Source: Opitutia bacterium
GTDB lineage: Bacteria; Verrucomicrobiota; Verrucomicrobiia; Opitutales; Opitutaceae
Assembly (NCBI GenBank): GCA_016217545.1
Contig: JACRHT010000012.1
Location: forward strand, 124,001 to 188,000
Length of the DNA: 64,000 bases
Direction of reading: 5' to 3'
The translations under genes were made by a program, and so were the position numbers. How positions within the stretch are numbered: the first letter of the stretch is position 1; the number at the start of each line of letters is the position of its first letter. The notes below the pieces were generated by a model that had not been told where the DNA came from, did no database searches, and saw only the letters and a program-made list of their open reading frames with translations. Below, in pieces: positions 1 through 10,366 of the stretch.

Positions 1-773
1 GCGACAATGCTGCCGATGGGATACGCGAAGGTCATCTTGTTGCCCTGCTTGTTGATCATCATGTCGAGCATGACGCCGGCGGAGGGCGCGCGGAGCTGGA
101 TGAGCACGGCGCTGACGTCGCTCGCCGTGCGCGGATCGTGGCCGGCCATCGTCTGCACGCCGCTGAGCGGAATCCAGATCACACGGTCAACCGGCGTGCC
201 GGTCGGCGCGAGCAGGCCGGTGATCGTGTAAACTTCCTCGTGCTTCGCCGCCGCGTCGAATGAGAGGCCGTGATACGGCTGAAACGTGTCGCCGATTTTC
301 ACGCCGAGCTTCCGCGCAGCGAGCGCACCGACGACGGCTTCGCGTTTGCCGTTTTCGAACAGCCGGCCGCCGGGCAGCACGGCGTATTTCTTGCCCGGAG
401 CGAACTCGACGTCGAAGAACTGGGGCGTCGTGCCCACGATGCGCCAGCCGTAATAATTGTCGCCGACGGCGAGCGGGATGGCAGTCTTGATCGCGGGGTG
501 GCGGCGCACGGCCTCGACGTCCGACGCGGGGAGATTTCCCGGCGACGCCTCGAGGTGGAAGATGGCGTTGAGCACGAGCTGGAGTTTCGAGCCGCGCGCA
601 CCGAGCACGGCGTCGTAGCCCGAATTCGTGTTGGCGAACGTCGCCTGCGACTGCGTCTTCACGACCCACACCGTCAGCAAAAGACCCGCCGCGAGCGCGA
701 TGCTGCCTGCAGTCACGAGCGTCGAGAGCGCGTGCTGCCGGAGCGAGCGGTAGATGAGGTTCCAGATCATCAT
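1..773 (-). CDS. ABC transporter permease, FtsX/MacB type (3' part missing)
   Basis: Translating the minus strand from the ATG at 773 gives an open frame running off the left edge of the window, about 257 codons. It begins MMIWNLIYRSLRQHALSTLV and has one transmembrane segment at about residues 17-37. A periplasmic MacB-type core region follows (from about residue 50), with no further membrane segment before the window ends. This order, an N-terminal helix followed by a large extracytoplasmic domain, is typical of FtsX/MacB/LolC permeases, whose other three helices would lie beyond the edge. The ATPase gene directly upstream on the same strand (904-1614) is the obvious partner. The pair probably exports a lipid-like, peptide or lipoprotein substrate, which cannot be told from the sequence. 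A second ATG follows immediately (770), so the start is uncertain by one codon. Confidence 0.8.
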   Translation of the reverse strand, partial: MMIWNLIYRSLRQHALSTLVTAGSIALAAGLLLTVWVVKTQSQATFANTNSGYDAVLGARGSKLQLVLNAIFHLEASPGNLPASDVEAVRRHPAIKTAIPLAVGDNYYGWRIVGTTPQFFDVEFAPGKKYAVLPGGRLFENGKREAVVGALAARKLGVKIGDTFQPYHGLSFDAAAKHEEVYTITGLLAPTGTPVDRVIWIPLSGVQTMAGHDPRTASDVSAVLIQLRAPSAGVMLDMMINKQGNKMTFAYPIGSIV

Positions 774-808
774 CCGATTTTGGATTTCGGATTTTGGATT
801 TTGGATTG
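774..808. repeat. Short A/T-rich direct repeats
   Basis: Between the permease start and the hairpin at 825 lies a run of near-identical units of the form GGATTTTGGATT, far richer in A and T than the surroundings. It is low-complexity intergenic repeat sequence with no coding potential that I can support. Confidence 0.5.
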
Positions 809-824
809 AGCGACCGCTGCGGGC

Positions 825-895
825 GGTAGGGCGGGACCGCTGGGCCCGCCGTTGCGCGAACGTCTTTGCGGCGCGCCCAGCGGTCGCGCCCTACC
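825..895. repeat. REP-like inverted repeat, family 1
   Basis: The arm at 825-850 (starting GGTAGGGCGGGACCGCTGGG) is nearly complementary to the arm at 871-895 (ending CCAGCGGTCGCGCCCTACC), with about 20 nt between them. The same structure recurs at 34813-34886, and a single arm at 38678-38703. It lies between an ABC ATPase gene and its permease, so if the two are co-transcribed it would form a large hairpin within the mRNA. Confidence 0.8.
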
Positions 896-903
896 CTCGC
901 GAT

Positions 904-1614
904 TCACGTCGCACCTCCTGTGTTAGCCGGCGCGGCGCGGTTCAACGCGCGGAAATCCTCCACGTCGGGGAACTGCGCGAGCACCGCCTCGTCGTGGCTG
1001 ACGAGGAGCAGCGCGGCGCCGTTCTCGCGGCAGACTTCGCGGATCAGCGCCAGCGCCTCGCGGCTGTTGCGGGCATCGAGGTTGCCGGTCGGCTCGTCGG
1101 CGAGGACGAGTTTCGGGTGATTCGCCAGCGCGCGGGCCACCGCGACGCGCTGCTGCTGGCCAGTCGAGAGCTGCCGCGGGAAATGATGCAGCCGTTCGCC
1201 GAGTCCGACGCGCCGCAGCAACGCTTCGGCGCGCGCCCGGTCGACACCGCGGCCGAATGCCATGCCGAGCTCCACGTTTTCGAGCACGGAGTGGCCTTGG
1301 AGCAAATTGAACGTCTGGAAAATGTAGCCGATCGTCTCCGCGCGCAATCGGTCGCGGCCCGCTTCGCCCAGCGTCGCCAAGTCGTGGCCGTCGAGCGCGA
1401 GGTGGCCCGAATCGGGCGCGAGAATGCCCGCGATCAGGTTGAGAAAGGTGGTCTTGCCCGTGCCGCTTTCGCCGCGCAGCGCGCGTTGTTCGCCGGCTTC
1501 GAGCGCGAACTCCCGCACGTCCACCACCATGACTTTACCGCTTGCGTCGCCGGACCGGGTCGCGCCGCCGCGCGGATAGCTTTTCACGAGATCGCGGATG
1601 GCGAGGAGCGGCAT
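904..1614 (-). CDS. ABC transporter ATP-binding protein (LolD/MacB type)
   Basis: A 236-residue nucleotide-binding domain that hydrolyses ATP to drive the neighbouring FtsX-type permease. All landmarks are intact: Walker A GESGTGKT at 48-55, Q-loop after IGYIFQ near 100, signature LSTGQQ at 149-154, Walker B with LVLADEP at 169-175 followed by TGNLD, and an H-loop SHD near 205. TGNLD and a signature with Q in place of the usual G-G are typical of the LolD/MacB/FtsE subfamily. The ATG at 1614 gives the usual family length. The permease begins 130 bp downstream on the same strand, separated by a REP-like hairpin. Substrate is unknown. Confidence 0.93.
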   Translation of the reverse strand: MPLLAIRDLVKSYPRGGATRSGDASGKVMVVDVREFALEAGEQRALRGESGTGKTTFLNLIAGILAPDSGHLALDGHDLATLGEAGRDRLRAETIGYIFQTFNLLQGHSVLENVELGMAFGRGVDRARAEALLRRVGLGERLHHFPRQLSTGQQQRVAVARALANHPKLVLADEPTGNLDARNSREALALIREVCRENGAALLLVSHDEAVLAQFPDVEDFRALNRAAPANTGGAT

Positions 1615-1751
1615 GTTGCGGATTAACCCTTGGAAAAACGAAAATTAAACCGGCTAACAGGTCAATGGTTCCCCCGCGTTGACGGAGTTTGCTCTGGCTT
1701 GCGTCATATCGCTTTGGCAACGTCCGGCCACTTCAACCCCACCCCATCGCT

Positions 1752-4190
<2,439 letters not shown>

Positions 4191-4210
4191 GTAACTCCAC
4201 TCCGTAGGCA

Positions 4211-4224
4211 GCGAGCTAGCTCGC
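4211..4224. repeat. Perfect 14-bp palindrome after hppA
   Basis: GCGAGCTAGCTCGC is a perfect palindrome in the 3' untranslated region of the pyrophosphatase gene, 14 nt before the terminator stem. It resembles a short intergenic repeat; no function can be assigned. Confidence 0.5.
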
Positions 4225-4237
4225 GCCCCACATTTCC

Positions 4238-4269
4238 AAAAGGCCGCGGCGCTTTCGCCGCGGCCTTTT
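4238..4269. terminator. Rho-independent terminator, bidirectional form
   Basis: A 10-bp G/C stem (GGCCGCGGCG and CGCCGCGGCC) with a 4-nt loop is flanked by AAAA on the left and TTTT on the right, so it can terminate in both directions. It sits between hppA (+) and the restriction endonuclease gene (-), which converge here. Confidence 0.9.
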
Positions 4270-4282
4270 GTTTGGAGCGCGC

Positions 4283-5545
4283 CTACATCGAGGACGTGAG
4301 GTTCGCGTGCTCGCGCCAGAGCCAATCGAGCCAGCTCGCCACCGTCTTCGAGCGCCGTCGCGCCGTCGACCTCGTGGCGTAGCCACCTCTCTCGATCAAC
4401 TCGGTGATTTCGTCCTCCCAAAGTGGACGACTATCGAGCTTCGCACGAATCGCCTCACGGAAGACCGGCGTCGCGGCCACCGCGCGAAACAGCAACTCAA
4501 ACCTCTCCCAGCGCGAGGCGTGAACAAACCGCGCGCCCTCGGGCAGGAGGTCGAGCGCGCGATCGATGTAGCCAAGCCAGCGCGCCGCCGCCGAATAGTA
4601 GATACCCTGACGCTCATCGAAGCTCATTACCGCCGCGATATCCGCCGCCCGCGTCGCTTCGTGCGCGAACAATTCCACGGCGGTGATCACGGTCCCGAGC
4701 GTATCCGCCTGCGGAAACGGGATGTCGCCGGGGAGCCGCGCCACGGGCTTGGCCTCCAGATACAAATCGGCCATCGACCGCACCTGCGATGGTTCGTCCA
4801 GCGTGAACCAGCCATGCTCGCACAGTCGCACCGAGTGGTAGTCATCCGCTTCATCAAACGCGTAGCGGAAGAGGCCGAAGGTCTTATTCACGTAGCTCAG
4901 GAAGACGGGCACGACCTCCTTCTTCGTGATGTCGCGCCACAGCCGCCACGGGTAGTAAAGCTGGCGCACGAGAAAGTCGGCCGGTTCGCCGAGCTTTGCC
5001 TCGAGCAGCCAAATCTTACCGCCCTCGAAACCGGCATCGACCTCGATCTGCGCGCGATCGATCTCGAGCCGGTGGACGCGATCCTTGCCGTGAAACCGAA
5101 ACGCGAACGCCGGTGTGCCGCTGCGCCCACGGATCGTCAGCGCAAGTTCGGGATCCCCGGTGAATTTCTGCAGCATCTGCGATATGGCCGCCACGTCGAT
5201 GGCCGCGGATTCCTTCGTTAGCTCCTCTTTCCACGGCAGCGTGGTGTAAGACTGCAGCCTCGCGGGCGAGTGGTAGTGCGCCGGCCCGGCGGGCGGGATG
5301 GAGCAGTATCCGTCGCCGCGCACGAGCGTGTAGCCATGCCGGCTGGTCGGCAGGATCGTGACGTCGGCCTTCTTGAGAACGTCGGGCCGCGCATCGCGAC
5401 TGTCCCACTTGCTCATGTTCCGCGGCTCCTTCCCCGTGAGCGCCTTGATCTGGTGTGCAGCGAGCTCAAAGCGCCCATCCGCATCGAGGTGCGCGAGGAT
5501 GTGAAGTTCGGCGAAGAGTTTTTTCCAGGCTTCGTTGTTGGTCAC
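4283..5545 (-). CDS. Probable type II restriction endonuclease, PD-(D/E)XK type
   Basis: A 420-residue protein that I do not recognise by name. Its centre carries a plausible PD-(D/E)XK nuclease signature: D170, then eleven residues to E182-A-K184 (IEVDAGF ... WLLEAKLG). No signal peptide or membrane helix is visible. The start codon is GTG at 5545, overlapping the stop of the upstream adenine methylase by 4 nt (GTGA). That implies translational coupling, and such coupling with a Dam-family methylase is the main support for calling it the cognate endonuclease. Nuclease activity is inferred from motif and context. It could also be another defence effector guarded by the methylase. Confidence 0.72.
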   Translation of the reverse strand: MTNNEAWKKLFAELHILAHLDADGRFELAAHQIKALTGKEPRNMSKWDSRDARPDVLKKADVTILPTSRHGYTLVRGDGYCSIPPAGPAHYHSPARLQSYTTLPWKEELTKESAAIDVAAISQMLQKFTGDPELALTIRGRSGTPAFAFRFHGKDRVHRLEIDRAQIEVDAGFEGGKIWLLEAKLGEPADFLVRQLYYPWRLWRDITKKEVVPVFLSYVNKTFGLFRYAFDEADDYHSVRLCEHGWFTLDEPSQVRSMADLYLEAKPVARLPGDIPFPQADTLGTVITAVELFAHEATRAADIAAVMSFDERQGIYYSAAARWLGYIDRALDLLPEGARFVHASRWERFELLFRAVAATPVFREAIRAKLDSRPLWEDEITELIERGGYATRSTARRRSKTVASWLDWLWREHANLTSSM

Positions 5546-6579
5546 CGCGGCCTCCCTTCATGAACCACCACCACCTCGTTCACCTTGCCGCGCCCGGCGC
5601 CGTTGCTGTTCACGGCGCGGGCCGCGCGGACCATCTCGATCCGAAACCGTCCATAGAGACGGTGCACGTCGGGATGGTCCGCATTGGACAGCACCAAATG
5701 CGCACCGCGCTCGGCCGCCGCGATGAACAACTCCGCCAGCTTCTCCTGCTCCCGCGGACCGAATCCGCTCTCGGTGTAGGAGGTGAAATTGGCCGTGGCA
5801 GACACCGGCACATACGGCGGATCGATATAGGCGAAGTCGCCCGCGCCCAGACTCGCCATCGGACCGGTGAAGTCCTGTTTTTCGATGCGCACTCCCTGTA
5901 GCGCCAAGTGCGTATCCCACAGGTTCTCGCGCCAATACATCGGCGGCTTGGGATACTTGCCCCAGGGAGCATTGAACTGCCCCGACTGATTCACCCGCCA
6001 CAATCCGTTGAAGCAGGTGCGCAGAAGGAAAATGAACTCCGCCGCGCACCCCACTGGATCACTGCCGTCGGCCATCCTCGCGCGATGCGCCGTCCGCACT
6101 TCATAGAAGTAGCGTTCCGGGTCCCGCGCGTATGCTTCGCCGTGTCGATCCAGCAGGAGCATGAGCTCCTCCGGATGATCGCGCACAACGCGATAGGTGT
6201 TAACCAGGACGCCGTTGAGATCGGACAGCGTAGCCGACATGCGCGGATGCCGTTTTTTCAGGTGGAAGAAAACCGCTCCGCCCCCGACGAACGGCTCGAT
6301 ATAACGCTCGAACCGCGCCGGGAAAAACCGCTCGAACTGCTCGACTAATCTCCGTTTCCCGCCGACCCATTTGACGAATGGCTCCGCCAGCGCGAATTCC
6401 TGCGGAGCAGGGCGTTCGGGCCGGAGAAGATAATCGCCGGAGTTTTCCCGCAACGCGGGCGAGGTCGGCGCCTCTTTCGTGAAAGCAGGACGACGGAAGC
6501 CAAGCTGGCCCTTCTTCGCTTCGTTTGTCCCACGGTGATGTCTATTTCTTGTTACACGTGCACCTTTGGTTTTGGTCAC
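5542..6579 (-). CDS. DNA adenine-N6 methyltransferase, Dam/D12 class
   Basis: Transfers methyl from S-adenosylmethionine to N6 of adenine. Motifs are clear and in D12-class order: FVKWVGGKRR at 68-77 (motif X), YIEPFVGGG at 93-101 (motif I, SAM binding) and the catalytic DPPY at 253-256. The stretch CFNGLWRVNQSGQFNAPWG (189-207) is close to the Dam/DpnM family, which usually methylates GATC; the target here is therefore a guess. About 65 residues precede motif X, longer than usual, and the apparent start at 6579 is GTG, so the true start may lie further in. The gene reads into the endonuclease gene with a 4-nt overlap. A second nuclease-like gene diverges from its 5' end. Confidence 0.9.
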   Translation of the reverse strand: MTKTKGARVTRNRHHRGTNEAKKGQLGFRRPAFTKEAPTSPALRENSGDYLLRPERPAPQEFALAEPFVKWVGGKRRLVEQFERFFPARFERYIEPFVGGGAVFFHLKKRHPRMSATLSDLNGVLVNTYRVVRDHPEELMLLLDRHGEAYARDPERYFYEVRTAHRARMADGSDPVGCAAEFIFLLRTCFNGLWRVNQSGQFNAPWGKYPKPPMYWRENLWDTHLALQGVRIEKQDFTGPMASLGAGDFAYIDPPYVPVSATANFTSYTESGFGPREQEKLAELFIAAAERGAHLVLSNADHPDVHRLYGRFRIEMVRAARAVNSNGAGRGKVNEVVVVHEGRPR

Positions 6580-6691
6580 GTGCTGATCGGATCGATCCGG
6601 AAAATTTGGAGATCAAGGCCCAAGTGCACACCAACGCAGTGTTGCGGGCGTGCGTGAATATTGATCTCGTCGGACTCGGTTCCCTTGGGCC

Positions 6692-7711
6692 ATGGCAACC
6701 AGTCAGCATGACATCGTTATTCGCACCCTGCAGCGTCTGGGCGACGTCGCCAGCCTGGCGGAACTCTACCGTGCCGTGCCGCAGGCCGGCTGGGCGACGC
6801 GCACGCCAGACGCCACCATCCGACGCATCGTGCAGACGGAACCGCGCATATACCGAATCAAGCCCGGTCTCTATGCTCTCGTCGCCAAACGTCGCGAGCT
6901 GGACGCCAAAGCCCTTGTCATGACCCGCCGCCGACCGCCATCGCCCTCGAGCGAGCCCACCGGCGCTCCCTACATCGCGACGCGCACTCAAGCTCACCTG
7001 GTCATGTTGACCCTCGAACGTCTCGGCGGCATCGCCAGTCTCGCCCAACTCTACCGCGAGGTGCCGACGCGCGATTGGAAAACGAAGACGCCCACGGCCA
7101 CCATCCGCCGAATCGTCCAGCTCACCCCGGGCATCTACAAGCTCCGACCCGGCCTCTACGGCTTGGCGAGCCGGCGCTCCGAATTCGAGGCGCAAGGCAT
7201 CATTGCCGAGACAGCGCGAAACCAGAACTCGCCCGAGCTGCTACAGTTCAACCACTCCTACTACCAGGGTGTGCTGCTGCGCCTCGGCAACTGGAGGGGC
7301 TACGAATGCTGGTCCCCCAATCAAGACCGCAACAAGCCGTTCCAAAACACCGCGCTCGGCGCCGTGCGCACGCTGCAGGAGCTGCCTCGATTCTCGCATC
7401 AGGAACTTGTTCGCAAGAGTTCCACGGTCGACGTGATTTGGTTCAACCAGCGCCTGATGCCGCAGACGTTCTTCGAAGTGGAACATTCCACCGACATCTA
7501 CAACTCCCTGCGCAAATTCGCGGAATTCCAGGATTTCAGCTGCGAAATGGTCGTGGTTGCAGACACGAAACGCCGCGCCGAATTCGAGCGAAAGAAGCAG
7601 GATACCGCCTTTCGGGACGTGCGGGAACGAGTCGCGTTCCTCTCGTATCGGAAACTCATCACCAGCTACGAGCAGGCCAGCCAAGTATCCGATGGTGAGT
7701 TTCAGATCTGA
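6692..7711 (+). CDS. Duplicated winged-helix protein with nuclease-like domain
   Basis: A 339-residue protein without a clear family name. Two similar N-terminal units, about residues 7-60 and 107-165, share the pattern LxRLGxxASLAxLYRxVPxxxW and ATIRRIVQ, then Y-(K/R)-(I/L)-(K/R)-PGLYxL; they look like HARE-HTH-type winged helices. A linker rich in P and S separates them. The C-terminal part has D247 and, fourteen residues on, E262-V-E264-H-S-T, which fits a PD-(D/E)XK core with ExE as in BamHI. It is divergent from the methylase/endonuclease pair with a 112-bp shared, comparatively A/T-rich promoter region. It may be a second restriction nuclease or a site-specific regulator of the island; activity is inferred. 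Confidence 0.6.
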   Translation: MATSQHDIVIRTLQRLGDVASLAELYRAVPQAGWATRTPDATIRRIVQTEPRIYRIKPGLYALVAKRRELDAKALVMTRRRPPSPSSEPTGAPYIATRTQAHLVMLTLERLGGIASLAQLYREVPTRDWKTKTPTATIRRIVQLTPGIYKLRPGLYGLASRRSEFEAQGIIAETARNQNSPELLQFNHSYYQGVLLRLGNWRGYECWSPNQDRNKPFQNTALGAVRTLQELPRFSHQELVRKSSTVDVIWFNQRLMPQTFFEVEHSTDIYNSLRKFAEFQDFSCEMVVVADTKRRAEFERKKQDTAFRDVRERVAFLSYRKLITSYEQASQVSDGEFQI

Positions 7712-7743
7712 CACGCGGCCCCGAATCGAACAAGATTGGGGTC

Positions 7744-8406
7744 ATGCGCCTTCATCTGCTTGGAATAATCCTCCTCGGCACCCTCCTCGGAATCGCTCAG
7801 GCGACTGCCGCCGCTCCACTCCGCGTCGCCTGCCTCGGCGACAGCATCACCGAGGGCGCGGGGACGCAGGATCTCGCCCGCGAATCCTATCCGGCGCAGC
7901 TCGCCGGCTTGCTCGGCTCCGGCTACGAGGTGCGCAACTTCGGTTGCGGCGGCGCCACGCTGCTCGACATCGGCGACAAGCCCTACCGGTCGCTGCCGCA
8001 TTTCGCCAAAGCCTGCGCGTTCCAGCCTGAGATCATCGTCATCGGCCTCGGCACGAACGACACCAAGCCGCAGAATTGGCAATACCGCGACCGCTTCGTC
8101 GCCAACTACATCTCGCTCATCCGCCAGCTCCGCGAGTTGCCGTCGCATCCGCGCATCCTCATCTGCCGCCCCATGCCCGCCTGGCCACCGAGCGGTTGGG
8201 CCATCTCGCCGGAAATCCTCGAGCGCGACCTGCCCGCGTTGATCGCGGAGATTGCCGCCGCGGAGAAAGTCCCCGTCATCGACCTCTTCACCCCGATGCG
8301 CGACCAGCACGCCCTCACGCCCGACCACGTCCACCCCAACGCCCAAGGCGCCGCCATTCTCGCGCAAACCGTCGCCGCAGCGATTCGCGGAACCGAGAAA
8401 CCTTAG
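7744..8406 (+). CDS. Secreted SGNH/GDSL hydrolase
   Basis: A 220-residue esterase of the SGNH fold, probably acting on O-acyl groups of a carbohydrate or lipid in the periplasm. Residues 1-22 form a signal peptide ending ATAAA. Block I is GDSITEGAG (catalytic Ser), block III is GLGTNDT (oxyanion Asn) and block V is DHVHPN (Asp and His). The length is typical of small single-domain SGNH esterases. It starts 32 bp after the winged-helix gene and may be read through from it, but its role has no evident link to restriction. Substrate unknown. Confidence 0.85.
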   Translation: MRLHLLGIILLGTLLGIAQATAAAPLRVACLGDSITEGAGTQDLARESYPAQLAGLLGSGYEVRNFGCGGATLLDIGDKPYRSLPHFAKACAFQPEIIVIGLGTNDTKPQNWQYRDRFVANYISLIRQLRELPSHPRILICRPMPAWPPSGWAISPEILERDLPALIAEIAAAEKVPVIDLFTPMRDQHALTPDHVHPNAQGAAILAQTVAAAIRGTEKP

Positions 8407-8565
8407 ACGCCGCGCGGGCCGCGCCTTACTTCCTGCGTTCGGAGCCCGACCCATCCGGCCCCTCCCCCGGAGACGAGGGCTTCTTTTAGAAAATATCCCT
8501 TCTCTTTAGTCATTTCGGCGCCCCGCCGTGTCTCAGGGGCATGGCGGATTCATCCCTTTCGGAAA

Positions 8566-9102
8566 ATGCCCCCTGAAACCACCGCAGAAGGCCGCTGGTT
8601 TGCTGAAAACCTGCTCGTGCACGAACCGCAGCTGCGCGCGTGGTTGCAGAGCCGCTTCGGCTCAAACGTGCCGGTGAACGACGTCATTCAGGAGGCCTAT
8701 CTGCGGGTGTTGCGGGCCCGCCAAACCGACGCGGTCAACGCGCCCAAGGCCTTCCTCTTCGCCACCGCGCGCAATCTCGCGCTCAACGCCGCGCGCAGCG
8801 CGAAGGTGCGCGGCGAACACGTCTCCGATCCGCTCGATGAAACCGAGTTGCTGGACGAAAGCGCCAACGTGCGCGAAACCGTCGCCCACTACGAGGAACT
8901 GGAAATCCTGACCAAGGCGATCCAGTCGCTGCCGGATCGCTGCCGGCAAATTTTCACCCTGCGCAAAGTCTACGGCCTCTCCCAGGCCGACATCGCGCGA
9001 AAGCTCGACCTCTCCCCGCGCACCGTGAACGCCCAACTCGCCATCGGACTCAACAAATGCGCGGACTTCGTGGGCAAGTTCTGCGAGAAAGGATCGGCAT
9101 GA
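8566..9102 (+). CDS. ECF RNA polymerase sigma factor, FecI type
   Basis: A 178-residue extracytoplasmic-function sigma factor. Region 2 contains NDVIQEAYLRVLRARQ and PKAFLFATARNLALNAAR; region 4 contains LPDRCRQIFTLRKVYGLSQADIA followed by a helix-turn-helix ending in RTVNAQL. It directs polymerase to a few promoters, most likely that of the TonB receptor gene downstream. Its stop codon overlaps the start of the FecR-type anti-sigma gene (ATGA), a standard translationally coupled pair. Activity is expected to be controlled by FecR and the signalling domain of the receptor, as in the Fec system of E. coli. Confidence 0.93.
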   Translation: MPPETTAEGRWFAENLLVHEPQLRAWLQSRFGSNVPVNDVIQEAYLRVLRARQTDAVNAPKAFLFATARNLALNAARSAKVRGEHVSDPLDETELLDESANVRETVAHYEELEILTKAIQSLPDRCRQIFTLRKVYGLSQADIARKLDLSPRTVNAQLAIGLNKCADFVGKFCEKGSA

Positions 9103-10160
9103 ACCCGGCCGAATCGGACCCCGCCGCCGCGCGTCGCCAACGCATTCGCGAAGAGGCCGCGGAGTGGATCATGAAGCGTGACGCCGGCTTCACCGCAGCG
9201 GAGCAGGACGCCTTCTTCGAATGGCTGGCGGCCTCCCCGCAACACGCGGAGGCCTACACCACCCTACAAGCTGTCTTCAAACGCATGGACGTGATGGTCG
9301 AGTGGCGGCCGCTGCATGCGATCGAGCCGAATCCCGATCTGCTCGCCGCGCCGCCGGCGCGGCCCCATAGCCGCCGCATGCTCGCGTGGCTTGGCGGCAT
9401 GGCCGCGGTGCTCGCGCTCGGATTCGCCCTCTGGCCCGCCCGCCCGCCCGATTCCTCGCCCGTCCCCGTGCGCCTCGCCGCCGGCGAAGCCGCGTTCTCC
9501 TCCGAGCGTCACGCGCTGGAGGACGGCTCCGTCGTCGTGCTCAACCGCGGCGCGCAAGTCGCCGTGCGTTTCGAGCCCAAGCGCCGCGTGCTCGATCTCA
9601 TCTCCGGCGAAGCTTACTTCCAAGTCGCCGAGGACAAGGCGCGGCCGTTCGTCGTGCGCGTCGGCGGCGTCGCCGTCACAGCGGTTGGCACGGAGTTCAA
9701 CATCTCTCTCGCCTCGGATCGCCTCGAAGTGCTCGTCACCAAAGGCCGCGTGCGCGTCGACCCGCCGCCCGCGGCCAGCCCCGCACCGAGCGCGGCTCCG
9801 GCACCGGCGCTGCTCGAGCGGACGCTCGACGCGGGACAGGGCGTCGTCGTCCCCACCACCGCGCCGGCCACGTCGTGGGCCGTCGAAACCTACACCCCGC
9901 AGGTCGTGGAACAAAAGCTCGCCTGGAAAAACGATCTCGTCGATTTCCGGGCCGCGCCGCTGTCCGACGTCATCCTCGAGTTCAACCGCCGCAATCACAC
10001 GCAACTGGTCATCGGCGACGAGGCGCTCGGCGACGAGCCGATCACCGGCAAAATTCGCCTCGGAAACCTCGATAGTTTTCTCGCGATGCTCGACGTGACG
10101 CACCACATCCAGGCCGAGCGCCATGGCACTTCGAAAATCGTGCTGCGTCGCGCGCCGTGA
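9099..10160 (+). CDS. FecR-type anti-sigma factor/transmembrane sensor
   Basis: A 353-residue inner-membrane regulator. An N-terminal cytoplasmic region with EEAAEWIMKRDAGFTAAEQDAFFEWLA matches the sigma-binding DUF4880-like segment. One membrane helix lies at about residues 90-110 (MLAWLGGMAAVLALGFALW). A periplasmic FecR domain follows (around GEAYFQVAEDKARPFVVRVG), then a C-terminal DUF4974/STN-like segment (NDLVDFRAAPLSDVILEFN). The ATG at 9099 overlaps the sigma factor stop; an upstream in-frame start at 9057 would overlap it far more and is less likely. A proline- and alanine-rich linker lies near residues 222-240. It should relay a signal from the outer-membrane receptor to the sigma factor. 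Confidence 0.92.
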   Translation: MNPAESDPAAARRQRIREEAAEWIMKRDAGFTAAEQDAFFEWLAASPQHAEAYTTLQAVFKRMDVMVEWRPLHAIEPNPDLLAAPPARPHSRRMLAWLGGMAAVLALGFALWPARPPDSSPVPVRLAAGEAAFSSERHALEDGSVVVLNRGAQVAVRFEPKRRVLDLISGEAYFQVAEDKARPFVVRVGGVAVTAVGTEFNISLASDRLEVLVTKGRVRVDPPPAASPAPSAAPAPALLERTLDAGQGVVVPTTAPATSWAVETYTPQVVEQKLAWKNDLVDFRAAPLSDVILEFNRRNHTQLVIGDEALGDEPITGKIRLGNLDSFLAMLDVTHHIQAERHGTSKIVLRRAP

Positions 10161-10366
10161 ACTCCGTCCACGCTCCCGTCACTCGATGACCACGAACGCA
10201 CGGGAGGCGCGAACGACAGCGCACCGCAACCGCGTGCCCCACCGTCCCTGTTCTCTCGAATCCACCGTTCTTCCACTGTCATTTAGTCATTCATGATCTT
10301 CCAGGTGTCTTGGAGGGCGAACCCCCGCCTTCGTGCGCCTGACTCCGTTATCTTCCCCGTCAGTTG

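Noticed and set aside
4283-7711. Prophage or integrative element around the restriction genes
   Set aside because: No integrase, tRNA, attachment-site repeat or phage structural gene is present; the island may be transferred but has no visible borders.
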